Numbered from the stretch's first letter, positions 34,889 to 44,916 are shown. The stretch: 64,000 nt of DNA from JAAYXS01 sp964550375 (GCA_964550375.1 CAZJYX010000005.1:1-64000); one strand, 5' to 3'. A program made the numbers and translations. Notes: generated by a model from the letters alone, not told the origin.

Positions 34889-35725
34889 TTGAAGCTGGTT
34901 GGAGCAGGGCAGCGGACGGTCATTCCGGGGTTTCGGCTGACCATGGGCTTCACGCTGCTCTACCTGAGCCTGATCACGCTAATACCCCTTTCGCTCCTGG
35001 CCCTGCGCGCGGCACAGCTCAGTTGGGCGGAGTTCTGGGGCGCTTTCACAGCGCCGCGCACGCTGGCTGCCTACCGGCTCAGCCTGCTGGGTGCGTTGCT
35101 GGCGGCGAGCCTGAACGCGGTGTTCGGGCTGCTGGTGGCGTGGGTGCTGGTGCGTTATCGGTTCCCGGGGCGGCGCATTCTGGATGCCCTGGTTGACCTG
35201 CCGTTTGCCCTGCCCACCGCTGTGGCCGGCATCGCGCTGACGGCGGTCTACGCGCCGACCGGCCTACTGGGCCGCTGGCTGGCCGAGTTCGGCATCGCGG
35301 CCGCCTACAGCCAGGTCGGTGTCGTGGTGGCGATGATGTTTGTCAGCCTGCCCTTCGTCATACGCACTGCTCAGCCGGTCCTGGAGGATATCGACCGCGA
35401 GAGCGAGGACGCCGCGGCGACGCTGGGTGCCACCCGGCCCCAGGTGTTCCTCCGTGTGATTCTGCCGGCCGTCACGCCGGCCGTCCTGGCCGGCTTCGCC
35501 ATGGCCTTCGCGCGCTCCGTGGGCGAATACGGCTCAGTCGTCTTCATCTCGGGCAACATGCCGGGCCGCACCGAGATCGTGCCGTTGCTGATCATGACGC
35601 GTCTTGAGGAGTACGACTACGCCGGGGCGACGGCCGTCGCGGTCGCGCTGTTGGCTCTGTCGTTTGTGCTGTTGCTAGTCATCAATCTGCTGCAAGCGTG
35701 GGCACGCCGCAGCGCGCCGGTATAG
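34889..35725 (+). CDS. cysT: Sulfate ABC transporter permease CysT
   Basis: 278 residues from a TTG at 34889, chosen because GAGAGGAGT lies seven bases upstream; an in-frame GTG at 34868 would add seven residues but has only a weak site. Six membrane helices are visible. The ABC-docking EAA loop reads EDAAATLGATRPQVFLRVIL, and VDLPFALPTAVAGIAL is typical of CysT. It pairs with CysW to form the channel. Confidence 0.94.
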   Translation: MKLVGAGQRTVIPGFRLTMGFTLLYLSLITLIPLSLLALRAAQLSWAEFWGAFTAPRTLAAYRLSLLGALLAASLNAVFGLLVAWVLVRYRFPGRRILDALVDLPFALPTAVAGIALTAVYAPTGLLGRWLAEFGIAAAYSQVGVVVAMMFVSLPFVIRTAQPVLEDIDRESEDAAATLGATRPQVFLRVILPAVTPAVLAGFAMAFARSVGEYGSVVFISGNMPGRTEIVPLLIMTRLEEYDYAGATAVAVALLALSFVLLLVINLLQAWARRSAPV

Positions 35726-35761
35726 GCCGATCCGTCCGGCCACACTGGCCCGGGAACGCAG

Positions 35762-36655
35762 ATGACCCAGATTGTCGCTGATGCCAGACTCGCCGCCGGT
35801 GCCAGCGCCGCGCGCGGCTCGTCAGCGCTGATCCGCTGGCTGCTGGTCCTGGGCGCGGTGCTGTTCCTGGGCGTGATGCTGATTCTGCCGCTGGTGATTG
35901 TCTTCACAAGCGCCTGGGCGGAAGGCGGACGCGTGGTGTGGGCGGCCCTCGTTCATGCGGACGCGCTGGCCGCGGTGCGTTTGACGGCGCTGACGGTCGC
36001 CGTGGCCGTGCCGCTGAACATCCTGTTCGGGCTGGCGGCGGCCTGGTCGATCACCAAGTTCCACTTCCGTGGCAAGAGCTTCCTGGTAACGCTGATTGAC
36101 CTGCCCTTCAGCGTCTCGCCGGTCATCTCGGGCATGGTCTTCGTGCTGCTGTTCGGGGCGCAGGGGCTGCTTGGTCCGTGGCTGGCGGCACACGACATCA
36201 AGATCATCTTCGCCTGGCCGGGCATCATCCTGGCCACCATGTTTGTAACGTTGCCGTTCGTGGCGCGCGAGCTCATTCCGCTGATGCAGGCGCAGGGCCG
36301 CGAAGATGAGGAGGCCGCGCTCAGCCTGGGTGCCGGCGGCTGGCAGACCTTCTTCCGCGTCAGCCTGCCGAATATCAAGTGGGGCCTGGCCTACGGCACG
36401 ATTCTGTGCACGGCGCGGGCCTTGGGCGAGTTCGGCGCCGTGTCGGTCGTATCGGGGCATATTCGCGGCCAGACCAACACGCTGCCGCTGCATGTCGAGA
36501 TTCTCTACAACGAATACCAGTTTGCCGCGGCCTTCAGTGTCGCCGGCCTGCTCGTGTGCCTGGCCTTGGTGATGATCGTCGCCAAGAGCTTCGTCGAGTG
36601 GCGCTTGGAGCGTGCCGGCCGAACCGAGCTGCAAGTTCTCAGGAGACGGCCATGA
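35762..36655 (+). CDS. cysW: Sulfate ABC transporter permease CysW
   Basis: 297 residues. Six helices; VTLIDLPFSVSPVISGMVFV and the EAA-type loop EDEEAALSLGAGGWQTFFRV identify the CysW half. The N-terminal 20 residues are Ala-rich and variable. It overlaps cysA by four bases (ATGA), so the two are translationally coupled. Confidence 0.95.
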   Translation: MTQIVADARLAAGASAARGSSALIRWLLVLGAVLFLGVMLILPLVIVFTSAWAEGGRVVWAALVHADALAAVRLTALTVAVAVPLNILFGLAAAWSITKFHFRGKSFLVTLIDLPFSVSPVISGMVFVLLFGAQGLLGPWLAAHDIKIIFAWPGIILATMFVTLPFVARELIPLMQAQGREDEEAALSLGAGGWQTFFRVSLPNIKWGLAYGTILCTARALGEFGAVSVVSGHIRGQTNTLPLHVEILYNEYQFAAAFSVAGLLVCLALVMIVAKSFVEWRLERAGRTELQVLRRRP

Positions 36656-37722
36656 GTATCGAGGTTACCGGCGTCACCAAGCGTTTCGGCGACTTCACGG
36701 CCCTGAATGACGTGAGCCTGCGCATTGACTCGGGGGAACTGGTGGCGCTACTGGGGCCGTCCGGCTCCGGCAAGACCACGCTGCTGCGCGTGATCGCCGG
36801 CCTGGAAACGTCGGACGCGGGCTCCGTGCTGTTTGACGGCGAGGATGCCACACAGCGGCATGTCCGTGAGCGCCGCGTTGGCTTCGTCTTCCAGCATTAT
36901 GCCTTGTTCCGACATATGACCGTTTTCGAGAATGTCGCCTTCGGCCTGCGCGTGCGGCCGCGCAAGGTGCGGCCGTCGCGGGCCGAGATCCGGCGCCGCG
37001 TGCTCGAGCTGCTGCAACTCGTGCAGCTCGCGGCCTTCGCCCGCCGCTATCCCGCGCAGCTTTCCGGCGGACAGCGCCAGCGCGTGGCCCTGGCGCGGGC
37101 GCTGGCGGTCGAGCCCAAGGTGCTCCTGCTGGATGAGCCGTTCGGCGCACTCGACGCCAAGGTGCGTCAGGAACTGCGCCGCTGGCTGCGCCGCCTGCAC
37201 GAGGAGATTCACGTAACGAGCGTCTTCGTCACGCACGATCAGGAGGAGGCGCTCGAGGTGGCCGACCGCGTGGTGGTCATGGACGGCGGCCGGATCGAGC
37301 AGGTCGGCACGCCCGAAGAAGTCTTTCACAACCCGGCCAACGCGTTCGTGATGAACTTCCTGGGCACCGTGAACGTGTTTCATCGCCGGGTGGATGGGGT
37401 CGAGCCCGACCTCGCGGTGGTGGAGCCGCGCGCCGCTGCCGAGCCCATCGGTGACGCCCGGATCGCGCGCATCTTCGTCCGGCCGCACCAGCTCGAAATC
37501 GGCACGGTCGCGAACGGCAAGGCCTACCTGCGCGGCGGCGTGCAGTTCATCAACGCCGCCGGCCCGCAAGTGAAGCTGGAAGTGCTGACGGAGTCCGGCG
37601 AGCTGCTGCAAGTCGAAACGACGCACGAGCACTATGCCCAGCTTGGCATCCGGCGCGGCAGCCAGGTCTACATCACGCCGCGCGAGATGCGCGTGTTCTT
37701 CGACGACAGCCGGGCCGGATGA
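36652..37722 (+). CDS. cysA: Sulfate/thiosulfate ABC transporter ATPase CysA
   Basis: 356 residues from MSIEVTGVTKRF. Walker A GPSGSGKTT (about 38-46), Q-loop FQHYALFRHMTVFENVAFGL, signature LSGGQRQRVALARAL, Walker B VLLLDEPFGALD and the switch His in FVTHDQEEALE. A C-terminal TOBE-like regulatory domain (about 240-356) follows, as in other importer ATPases. It energises the uptake of sulfate, completing the operon. It converges with a glycosyltransferase gene 11 bases away. Confidence 0.96.
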   Translation: MSIEVTGVTKRFGDFTALNDVSLRIDSGELVALLGPSGSGKTTLLRVIAGLETSDAGSVLFDGEDATQRHVRERRVGFVFQHYALFRHMTVFENVAFGLRVRPRKVRPSRAEIRRRVLELLQLVQLAAFARRYPAQLSGGQRQRVALARALAVEPKVLLLDEPFGALDAKVRQELRRWLRRLHEEIHVTSVFVTHDQEEALEVADRVVVMDGGRIEQVGTPEEVFHNPANAFVMNFLGTVNVFHRRVDGVEPDLAVVEPRAAAEPIGDARIARIFVRPHQLEIGTVANGKAYLRGGVQFINAAGPQVKLEVLTESGELLQVETTHEHYAQLGIRRGSQVYITPREMRVFFDDSRAG

Positions 37723-37732
37723 TTCCGGCCGT

Positions 37733-38899
37733 TCAGACGTGCAGCAGCGCGCCGTAGAGCCCCTCAAGCTGCGTGACCATGTTGCGCCAGTCGAACAGCG
37801 GCAGGCAGTGCTCGCGCCCGGCGCGGCCCCAGGCCTGCCGCCGTTCGACGTCGGCCGCCAACTCTACCAGCGCTTCCGCGAAGCTCTCCAGATTACCCAG
37901 CGGTATGAGCCGACCGGTCACGCCGTCGCGCACGACCTCCGGCGTACCGTCGATGTCAAATGCCACCGCCGGCACGTGCATGAGCAAGGCCTGCACGACG
38001 CCGCGCGGCAAGCCTTCCCATTGCGAAGTGTGCGCGAGAATGTCGAAGCCGGCGATCAGCTCGGGCACTTGCTCCGGCGGCACCAGGCCGGCCAGCGTGG
38101 TGCGCTCGCGCAGGCCCAGCCGGTCAAGCTCGGCCTCGTACTCGGCCCGCTGCGCGCCATTGCCCACCCATATGAATCGCAGTCGCGGCTCCTGCGCTGC
38201 CGCCTGCGCCATGATCGGAATAAGCTGCTCGTAGCCCTTGCGGCGAAACAGCCGGGCAATCGTGCCGACCACGACGACGTCGTCGTCGAATATGCCCCAA
38301 CCGCGGCGCGCGGCGGCCCGGCGTTGCGGCGTGGGCGTGAAGCGCTCGATTTCCATCCCGGAGTAGATCGTCCGTAGCTTCTGGCGCGGACAGATGCGCG
38401 CGGCGACGGACTGCGCGATCAGCGCGTCGGCGACGGCAACAATGGCGTTGGATCGGTGCGCGGCCCAGCGCTCCAGCCGGGCAAAGGCGGTCCGGACGAG
38501 CCACGGCTGCGTGCGGTTGAAGCTCATCCCGTGAATCGTGTGGACAATGCGCGGCACGCGGGCGTCGTGGGCGGCGTAGCGGCCGACAATGCCGGCCTTG
38601 CTGCTATGGGTGTGGACTATGTCGGGCTTGAGCCGAAGGAATTCCGCGCAGAGCACGCGGCGGGCGCGACAGTCCATCCAGGGGTTCACGGCGCGGATGA
38701 GCTCGGGGATTTCGATGTATTCATAGCCGCCGGCGCGGGCGCGCGCGACCAGGCTGCCCTCCGGGCCGCGCGTCGGCCCGCTGATGAGCGTGACCTGGTG
38801 GCCGCGCTGGTGGAGACCCTCGCACGTGAGGATGGTGTTTTCCTGGGCGCCGCCGACAATGAGCCGGGTGATGACGTGGCAGATGTGCATGGGGGGCAT
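37733..38899 (-). CDS. Glycosyltransferase family 4
   Basis: 388 residues from MPPMHICHVITRLI; an earlier in-frame start 16 codons upstream looks non-native. GT-B fold: N-terminal half with VGGAQENTILTCEGLHQRGH, C-terminal half with VGTIARLFRRKGYEQLI, and the donor-site block FDILAHTSQWEGLPRGVVQA with its EGLP glutamate, then PAVAFDIDGTPEVVRDGVTG. Retaining enzymes of this type add sugars from nucleotide donors to polysaccharide or lipid acceptors. Donor and acceptor are unknown. Likely part of envelope polysaccharide synthesis. Confidence 0.93.
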   Translation of the reverse strand: MPPMHICHVITRLIVGGAQENTILTCEGLHQRGHQVTLISGPTRGPEGSLVARARAGGYEYIEIPELIRAVNPWMDCRARRVLCAEFLRLKPDIVHTHSSKAGIVGRYAAHDARVPRIVHTIHGMSFNRTQPWLVRTAFARLERWAAHRSNAIVAVADALIAQSVAARICPRQKLRTIYSGMEIERFTPTPQRRAAARRGWGIFDDDVVVVGTIARLFRRKGYEQLIPIMAQAAAQEPRLRFIWVGNGAQRAEYEAELDRLGLRERTTLAGLVPPEQVPELIAGFDILAHTSQWEGLPRGVVQALLMHVPAVAFDIDGTPEVVRDGVTGRLIPLGNLESFAEALVELAADVERRQAWGRAGREHCLPLFDWRNMVTQLEGLYGALLHV

Positions 38900-39092
38900 T
38901 ATGTCGCGGCGTGCCAATATGCGAAACCGACCGACACGCTGGCACACGTCCTATAATAGCAGTGGTAACGGCGCCCCAAGGTGAGCCCAGACGGCAAGCC
39001 GCCGACGTTTCTGCGGCCTCGGCCAGCCGGGGCCTGATATGATGGTAGTGCGAGGCCGTACTGCCGGCGCGGCGAGTCCGCACGCCGGCAAC

Positions 39093-42000
39093 ATGAGGGT
39101 CGCCATGTTATTCTCAATCGCGCCGACGTTTCTCCTGCTGCTCCTGGCCGGCACGCCCGCCGTCCCGGCCAATGTTGAACCGGAAGGCGAGCAGTACTTG
39201 GTGCGCATTCCGCTGGCGGAGCTGGCCGGACTGCCGCCGCACCTGCGCGGCCGCTTCGATGGGGAATCGGTCGATCTCACGCCTGATGGACCGCTGGCGG
39301 TCTTGCTGGTGGAGGCTGGCGAGCTTGACGAGCTTGAGCGGCGCGTGCCGAACACCGAGCGCCTGAGTTCCCTGTCGGACTACCTGGTGCAGTTCGCGCC
39401 GCGCAACACGCTGGCGCGCAAGCCTGACCGGCTCACGGCCTATGCGCCTCTGGCGGCGCGCCTGGCCCCGATCAGGCCGGGGGACGCAGCCCGCGGCGTC
39501 GATCCGTGCGCCGAGCCGGTCACGAGTCTCCAGCCGTATGACGAGTACCACACGCTTGCGGAGGGCGAGTGTTTTCTGAACAACCTGGCGGCGGCATTTC
39601 CCGAGATAACGCAGCTTGTCAATATCGGTCAGTCGATCGAGGGGCGCGACATCTGGGCGCTGCGCGTCACGGACAACCCCGGTACGGTGGAGCCGGAAGA
39701 GCAGCAGATCCTCTTCACCGGCGTTACGCACGCGCGCGAGTGGATCACGTTCGAGCAGGTGCTCTACCTGGCCGAGTACCTGACCACGCGCTACGCCACC
39801 GACCCGCAGGTGCGTCAGGTGGTCGATAACTCAGTCGTATGGCTGGTCCCGGCTGTGAACCCTGACGGCTTCGTCTTCTCTTGGGAATACCAGCGCATGT
39901 GGCGCAAAAACCGCCGGCAGGCTTCCTTTGGTACGTACGGCGTCGACCTCAACCGCAATTATGACTTCCGCTGGGGGTACGACGACGTCGGCTCCAGCGG
40001 CATGCCCAGCGCGGAAACCTATCGCGGCGACGCGCCCGCCTCCGAGCCGGAGACGCAGGCCATTCAGGCCCTGCTCGCGCAGGAGCAGTTCGCGATCGCC
40101 GTGAGCTACCACAGCTACAGCCAGTTGTGCCTGCACCCCTGGGGTTACACGCCGAATGTGCTGACACAGAGCCACACCGTCCTGACCGCCCTGGCCAACA
40201 AGTACGTCAAGCTGGTGCACGGCGTCCACGGCGTTCGCTACACGCCCGGGCCGGCTGCCTACACGATCTACGTGACTAACGGCGACTTCACCGACTACGC
40301 TTACGGCCGGCACGGCGTGTTGGCATTCACGCCGGAACTGCGGCCGGCCTCGTCCGCCGAGGGTGGTTTCCTGTTGCCCGAAGCGCAGATTCTGTCCACC
40401 GTGGAAGAGAATACGGCAGCGGCGATGTGGCTGATGCTGAACGTGGCGAACGCGTTCGAGTATGTCCGACCCGACGGCCAGACGCTGATCGAAGCGCCGG
40501 CCGCAGGCGCGAACCATTTCGCGCTCTCCCTGGCGCCGACGAGCCAGAAGCCGGCGACCGCCCTGGGCTTCCCCATGTCCGCCGCCCCGCAGTGGCATGC
40601 CTGGCGCGACGACCTGGCATACCAGCCGCCCGGCTGGGCGGCGTTGGATGCGGACTACGAGGCGGCCGCGGTTGAGGGAAGCGGCAGCGGCCGCGGATAT
40701 CGGCTCGACATCGATGGCCCGGAGCTACTGGACTGGGCCATGGGTCTGACGTCCTACCACGTGTTGCCGTACGTGTTCGAGGATGGTGCCGAGGTCCTGC
40801 TGTCGAACGTGCAGCCCGGCATGAACTTCCTGGGTGTGCCGACGCGCACTGCCCTGCTGCTGCAAGACATCGCGGTTGAGCAGCGGATTCTCGCCACGGG
40901 CCCATCCTACGACGGCGAGCTGGACTACGGCGTGAAGGTCCTTGACCAGCGGACGGCCGCGCAGGACGCCGCAGCGCCGGCGCCATGGCTGAACTGGAAC
41001 TGGGAGTACGTGGACTCGGCCGGCGGCGTGCACCGGTCGCACCCGACCGGGCAGGATGGGGCGGACCTGGCGGTGCAGCCGTTCCGGGCCTACCACGTCA
41101 ACGCGAACGTGCCCTCGTACAAGTTTGGCAGTCGGGACGAGGCTGCTCCGGTCTATGTCCTGCGCCTGCCGGGTTTCATCGCGTTCGACTTCCCCGACTG
41201 CAACTACAACGCCACGGACGACGCCGTCGATATCGCCGCCGGTACGAGCCTGGACTGCAATAACAACGGAATTCCCGACGAGTGCGACGTGGCGAGCGGC
41301 TTCAGCGCGGACTGCAACGGAAACGGCATCCCGGACGAGTGCGATATCGCCTCGGGCTTCAGCGAGGATTGCGCCGACAACGGGATTCCCGACGAATGTG
41401 AGCCGGACTGCAACGACAACGGGCAGGCCGATTCGTGCGATATTCTCTACGGCATCAGTGAGGATTGCAGCGGCAACGGCATTCCGGACGAATGCGAGCC
41501 GGACTGCAACGACAACGGTCAGGCCGATTCCTGCGATATCTTCTCTGGCACCAGCCTGGATTGCGACCTGAACAGCGTGCCGGACGAGTGTCAGCCGGGC
41601 CTGTTCGCGCCGGTGACCATCCTGGCCGATGGCAACGTGAGCGGGGCGTTCGTGTATGCCTTAATGCAGGCCGGCCACACCGTGCGCGTTCCCGGCAGCG
41701 ATTCGCCCTGGCTGAGCTACCTCCCGCGCTACAACGTGCTCGTGCTGGCCATCAACTCCGCCGGCGCTGATCCCGCCGAGGAGCAGGCGATCGACGCCTT
41801 CGTCGCGGCCGGCGGCGGCCTGATCATGTTCGCCGGTTACCAGGACCAGTACCAGGGCGCGGCCTATCCCCTCAGCGGGCGGGCCGGCTGGAGCCGCCGC
41901 ACGAATACGAGCGTGGTAAACCCGGACCATCCTCTGTGCTTCGAACTGCCCGAAGCGTCCACGCTGTCCGGCTTCAGCAGCGTACCCGTGCCGCACACCG

Positions 42001-42476
42001 GCGCTGAAGTCGTGCTCACGTGGGCCGATGGCGTGCCATTTGCAGTCACGTTTGCCCACGGTGCCGGTCGGGTCGTGTACTTCAATGACTTGTGGGGCTG
42101 CTACTTCCACAACTGGTATGGTGATCCCGAGTACGGCAACCGGCTGATGCGCAACGCGCTGGCATACGTGGCCCCGCCGCTGGCGCGCGACTGCAACGGC
42201 AACGGCGTCCACGACGCCTGCGACCTGTTCAGCGGTACCAGCCTGGACGAAAACGGCAACGGCATTCCGGACGAGTGCGAGATCCTTGGCGATGTTAATT
42301 GCGACGGCTTGGTCAACGTCCACGACATCGACCCGTTCGTTCTGGCTCTGGTTGACCCGGAGGAGTACAAGATCGCCTACCCGGGCTGCCTGCTGACGTC
42401 CGCCGACTGCAACGGCGACGGCCTGGTGAATACGTTCGACATCGACCCGTTCGTTCGCCTGCTGACCGGCCGATAA
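39093..42476 (+). CDS. Secreted M14 zinc carboxypeptidase with Ca-binding repeats and dockerin-like C-terminus
   Basis: 1127 residues. Signal peptide (1-27). The M14 domain (about 148-450) keeps all key residues: zinc ligands His213 and Glu216 in VTHAREWIT and His340 in SYHSYSQLCLHPWGY, the Asn/Arg pair in VDLNRNYDFRW, and catalytic Glu415 in LAFTPELRP. A beta-rich region follows, then about six DCNxNGIPDECD-type calcium loops, a second globular region, and a terminal pair of loops, DVNCDGLVNVHDIDPFV and DCNGDGLVNTFDIDPFV. It should cleave C-terminal residues of peptides outside the cell. An ATG 18 codons upstream is possible; neither start has a clear ribosome site. Confidence 0.9.
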   Translation: MRVAMLFSIAPTFLLLLLAGTPAVPANVEPEGEQYLVRIPLAELAGLPPHLRGRFDGESVDLTPDGPLAVLLVEAGELDELERRVPNTERLSSLSDYLVQFAPRNTLARKPDRLTAYAPLAARLAPIRPGDAARGVDPCAEPVTSLQPYDEYHTLAEGECFLNNLAAAFPEITQLVNIGQSIEGRDIWALRVTDNPGTVEPEEQQILFTGVTHAREWITFEQVLYLAEYLTTRYATDPQVRQVVDNSVVWLVPAVNPDGFVFSWEYQRMWRKNRRQASFGTYGVDLNRNYDFRWGYDDVGSSGMPSAETYRGDAPASEPETQAIQALLAQEQFAIAVSYHSYSQLCLHPWGYTPNVLTQSHTVLTALANKYVKLVHGVHGVRYTPGPAAYTIYVTNGDFTDYAYGRHGVLAFTPELRPASSAEGGFLLPEAQILSTVEENTAAAMWLMLNVANAFEYVRPDGQTLIEAPAAGANHFALSLAPTSQKPATALGFPMSAAPQWHAWRDDLAYQPPGWAALDADYEAAAVEGSGSGRGYRLDIDGPELLDWAMGLTSYHVLPYVFEDGAEVLLSNVQPGMNFLGVPTRTALLLQDIAVEQRILATGPSYDGELDYGVKVLDQRTAAQDAAAPAPWLNWNWEYVDSAGGVHRSHPTGQDGADLAVQPFRAYHVNANVPSYKFGSRDEAAPVYVLRLPGFIAFDFPDCNYNATDDAVDIAAGTSLDCNNNGIPDECDVASGFSADCNGNGIPDECDIASGFSEDCADNGIPDECEPDCNDNGQADSCDILYGISEDCSGNGIPDECEPDCNDNGQADSCDIFSGTSLDCDLNSVPDECQPGLFAPVTILADGNVSGAFVYALMQAGHTVRVPGSDSPWLSYLPRYNVLVLAINSAGADPAEEQAIDAFVAAGGGLIMFAGYQDQYQGAAYPLSGRAGWSRRTNTSVVNPDHPLCFELPEASTLSGFSSVPVPHTGAEVVLTWADGVPFAVTFAHGAGRVVYFNDLWGCYFHNWYGDPEYGNRLMRNALAYVAPPLARDCNGNGVHDACDLFSGTSLDENGNGIPDECEILGDVNCDGLVNVHDIDPFVLALVDPEEYKIAYPGCLLTSADCNGDGLVNTFDIDPFVRLLTGR

Positions 42477-42533
42477 GCCGGGCGGGAGCGGCGGCGGGGT
42501 TGCCCGGTGAGTCCGTGCGGCCCGTTAAGTGCG

Positions 42534-42562
42534 TGGACATTGTTGCCGGCCGGTGTCAGAAT
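42534..42562 (+). promoter_or_regulatory. Probable promoter of tRNA-Arg
   Basis: TGGACA (42534-42539), 17 bases, then CAGAAT (42557-42562), ending 52 bases before the tRNA. Confidence 0.4.
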
Positions 42563-42614
42563 GGGATGTGCGGAGCCGGTACGGCGTGGCCGGGGTCGTG
42601 CGGCTCAAGTCGTG

Positions 42615-42688
42615 GCGCCCGTAGCTCAGTTGGACAGAGCAACGGCCTTCTAAGCCGTTGGTCGTAGGTTCGAGTCCTACCGGGCGCG
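42615..42688 (+). tRNA. tRNA-Arg (anticodon UCU)
   Basis: A 74-base cloverleaf: acceptor GCGCCCG/CGGGCGC (7/7 pairs), D arm GCTC/GAGC, anticodon stem ACGGC/GCCGT with loop CTTCTAA (anticodon TCT at 42649-42651, reads AGA), T arm GTAGG-TTCGAGT-CCTAC, discriminator G. CCA is not encoded. It is the only tRNA gene in the window. Confidence 0.95.
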
Positions 42689-42734
42689 TTTTGTAGTGCT
42701 TCCTGGTTTGGCCGAAGCGGTCATTCACCCAGGC

Positions 42735-42764
42735 TTGCGTGCTTTGCGGGGTTGCGGCTAGAAT
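42735..42764 (+). promoter_or_regulatory. Probable promoter of the RRM protein gene
   Basis: TTGCGT (42735-42740), 18 bases, then TAGAAT (42759-42764), about 108 bases before the gene. This leaves a leader of about 100 bases. Confidence 0.4.
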
Positions 42765-42871
42765 CCGCGAGTTCTGACTGTTCGTTGGCTGATGGTGAGT
42801 TACGTTGCTGGTAAGCGGTACCAGGTCGCCAGGAGCCCACGGCGCAGTTCGTATGACCAGGAGCCGCCTCG

Positions 42872-43183
42872 ATGACGAATATTTATGTGGGGAACCTACC
42901 TTACAACACGACGGAAGAGGATCTTTCCAGCCTCTTTGGGGCCTACGGAACCGTCGAACGCGTCAACATCGTCATGGATCGCATGACGGGTCGGCCGCGG
43001 GGTTTCGGTTTCGTGGAAATGTCGGACGCTTCGGCGGCTCAGGCTGCGATTGACGCGCTCAACGGTTCCGAACACGGCGGCCGTACCATTACTGTCAACG
43101 TGGCCCGGCCGAAAACCGAACGTGGCGGCGGCGGTGGCGGTGGCGGCGGTGGTGGCCGTGGCGGCTACGGCGGTCGGCGTTAG
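42872..43183 (+). CDS. Glycine-rich RRM RNA-binding protein
   Basis: 103 residues. A single RNA-recognition motif (1-82): RNP2 is IYVGNL and RNP1 is RGFGFVEM, with the aromatic residues that stack on RNA bases kept. The tail is GGG-rich with Arg and Tyr (about 85-103). Such proteins in cyanobacteria and other bacteria bind single-stranded RNA and are often cold-inducible, which the long leader would fit, though that is inference. AGGAG lies upstream of the ATG. Confidence 0.95.
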   Translation: MTNIYVGNLPYNTTEEDLSSLFGAYGTVERVNIVMDRMTGRPRGFGFVEMSDASAAQAAIDALNGSEHGGRTITVNVARPKTERGGGGGGGGGGGRGGYGGRR

Positions 43184-43293
43184 CTCGCTGCGGTGCACCG
43201 GAACGCGGAGTCCGTTCGTCGTGCTCCGCGTTGCTTGCCGGTTGAGTACACGTTCGCCTTACTCGACAATGTTCTGATCCCTGAACACACGCC

Positions 43294-43328
43294 CGGCAGC
43301 CGGCTGCCAACCTGGTGGCCGGCTGCCG
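43294..43328. terminator. Inverted repeat between convergent genes
   Basis: A perfect 11-bp inverted repeat, CGGCAGCCGGC (43294-43304) and GCCGGCTGCCG (43318-43328), with a 13-base loop. It lies between the convergent RRM and hldE genes. There is no T-run on either strand; a bidirectional transcript-end structure is likely. Confidence 0.45.
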
Positions 43329-43431
43329 CGCTGTTACTGCAAGCCTGCTTGGCGAGCCCGTGCGGCAGGCGCACGGCTGACGGTGTTGGTACGCACGGTA
43401 GCACAGGGGTATTTTCGGCGGCCCCGGTCGG

Positions 43432-44916
43432 TCAAGACTTAATGCTCGCGCGGATGCGCTGCAGCTCAGCGGTCGTGCTGTAACCCTCGACCAGCTCGAG
43501 CAGTACCACGCGCCCGCCCCGGGCTTCGACGCACTCCCGGCCCACGACTTCCTTGCCGGACCAGTCCGCCCCCTTGACCAGCACATCCGGCCCGATGCGC
43601 TCGATCGTCGCCGCCGGCGTCGGCTCGTCGAAGATGATCACGTAGTCAATGGCCTCGAGGGCCGCCAAGATGCGGGCCCGATCGATCTGCTTGCGGATCG
43701 GCCGGTCGTCGCCCTTGCTGAGCGCCCGCACCGATGCGTCACTGTTGAGGCCGACGACCAGCAGGCTGCCCAGGGCCTTGGCTTTCTCCAGCAGTTCCAC
43801 ATGGCCGGGATGCAGGATGTCGAAGCAGCCGTTGGCGAACACGACCGTCTCGCCCCGCTGCCGCCGGGCCGTCAGCTCGCCGCACAGCTCGCCGAGTTGC
43901 CGAAGCTTGCCGAGCCCGTGCTGGGCGGCCTCGGACAACTCGCGCAGCACCTCGTCCCGCGTGATCGGCACGCAGCCGAACTTGCTGACCTCGAGCCCGC
44001 CGGCGATGTTCGACAGCGCGATGGCCTGATCGCGCTTCGCCCCGGCTGCGGTCGCCACCGCCATCATGGCCAGCACGGCGTCGCCGGCTCCGGTGTTGTC
44101 GTACACGGCCCGCGGCTTGGTGGGGAAAGTGGCCCGCCGGCCACCGCGCTCGACCAGCAGCGCGCCATCACGGCCGAGCGTAACCACGAGCGCATCCAGG
44201 CCGATGCGGTCGATCAGTCGGGCGGCGGCGTCGCCGAGCTCGCAGTCGCCTAGGCGGCGTCCGACGGCGATTTCGAGTTCGGCACGGTTAGGCGTCAGGA
44301 GGGTGGCCCCGTGGTACTTCTCCCAGCCGGGCACGCGCGCCGGATCAACGTAGACCGGCACGCCTTGTCGGCGGGCCGCTTCAATCACCGTCCTGCAAAC
44401 CTCGGCCGACAGCAGCCCCTTGCCATAATCCTCCAGGCATACGATGTTTATCTCCGGCATGGCGGCGGCGACGCTGGCCTGCATGGCGGCCAGGTCATCC
44501 GCCGACGGGGACCGGATAATTTCGTCGTCGACGCGCAGAATCTGCTGGCGGTGGCGGTGCTCGGCCAGACCGACCAGACGCGTTTTCGTGATGGTCGGGC
44601 GGTCTTTGGCGCGGTGCAGCCCGGAAACATCCGCCCCGGACTCGGCCAGGAAGCCAGCGACGCGGTCGCCGAAAGCGTCCTGGCCCAGCAATCCGATGCA
44701 GCGCACGCCGGCGCCAAGCGCCACCACGTTCAGCGCGACGGAACCGGCCCCGCCCACGCGGTCCTGGCGCTCGACCACCCGCAGGATCGGCACGGGCGCT
44801 TCCGGGCTGATGCGCTCGGCATCGCCCAGAATGTAACGGTCAAGCATGAAGTCGCCCGCCAGCAGGACGCGGGCTTGTGAGAACCGCTGCACCACCTGAG
44901 CCAGTTCAGACGTCAT
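43432..44916 (-). CDS. hldE: Bifunctional heptose-7-phosphate kinase / heptose-1-phosphate adenylyltransferase
   Basis: 494 residues. The N-terminal ribokinase-type domain (about 1-330) has VGGAGSVALNVVALGA and the catalytic loop DNTGAGDAVLAM. The C-terminal nucleotidyltransferase domain (about 355-494) has FANGCFDILHPGHVELLEKA. Together they convert heptose-7-phosphate to ADP-heptose, for lipopolysaccharide core or other surface glycans. Full length and both active sites are intact. The next step enzymes (GmhB, HldD) are not in the window. Confidence 0.95.
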   Translation of the reverse strand: MTSELAQVVQRFSQARVLLAGDFMLDRYILGDAERISPEAPVPILRVVERQDRVGGAGSVALNVVALGAGVRCIGLLGQDAFGDRVAGFLAESGADVSGLHRAKDRPTITKTRLVGLAEHRHRQQILRVDDEIIRSPSADDLAAMQASVAAAMPEINIVCLEDYGKGLLSAEVCRTVIEAARRQGVPVYVDPARVPGWEKYHGATLLTPNRAELEIAVGRRLGDCELGDAAARLIDRIGLDALVVTLGRDGALLVERGGRRATFPTKPRAVYDNTGAGDAVLAMMAVATAAGAKRDQAIALSNIAGGLEVSKFGCVPITRDEVLRELSEAAQHGLGKLRQLGELCGELTARRQRGETVVFANGCFDILHPGHVELLEKAKALGSLLVVGLNSDASVRALSKGDDRPIRKQIDRARILAALEAIDYVIIFDEPTPAATIERIGPDVLVKGADWSGKEVVGRECVEARGGRVVLLELVEGYSTTAELQRIRASIKS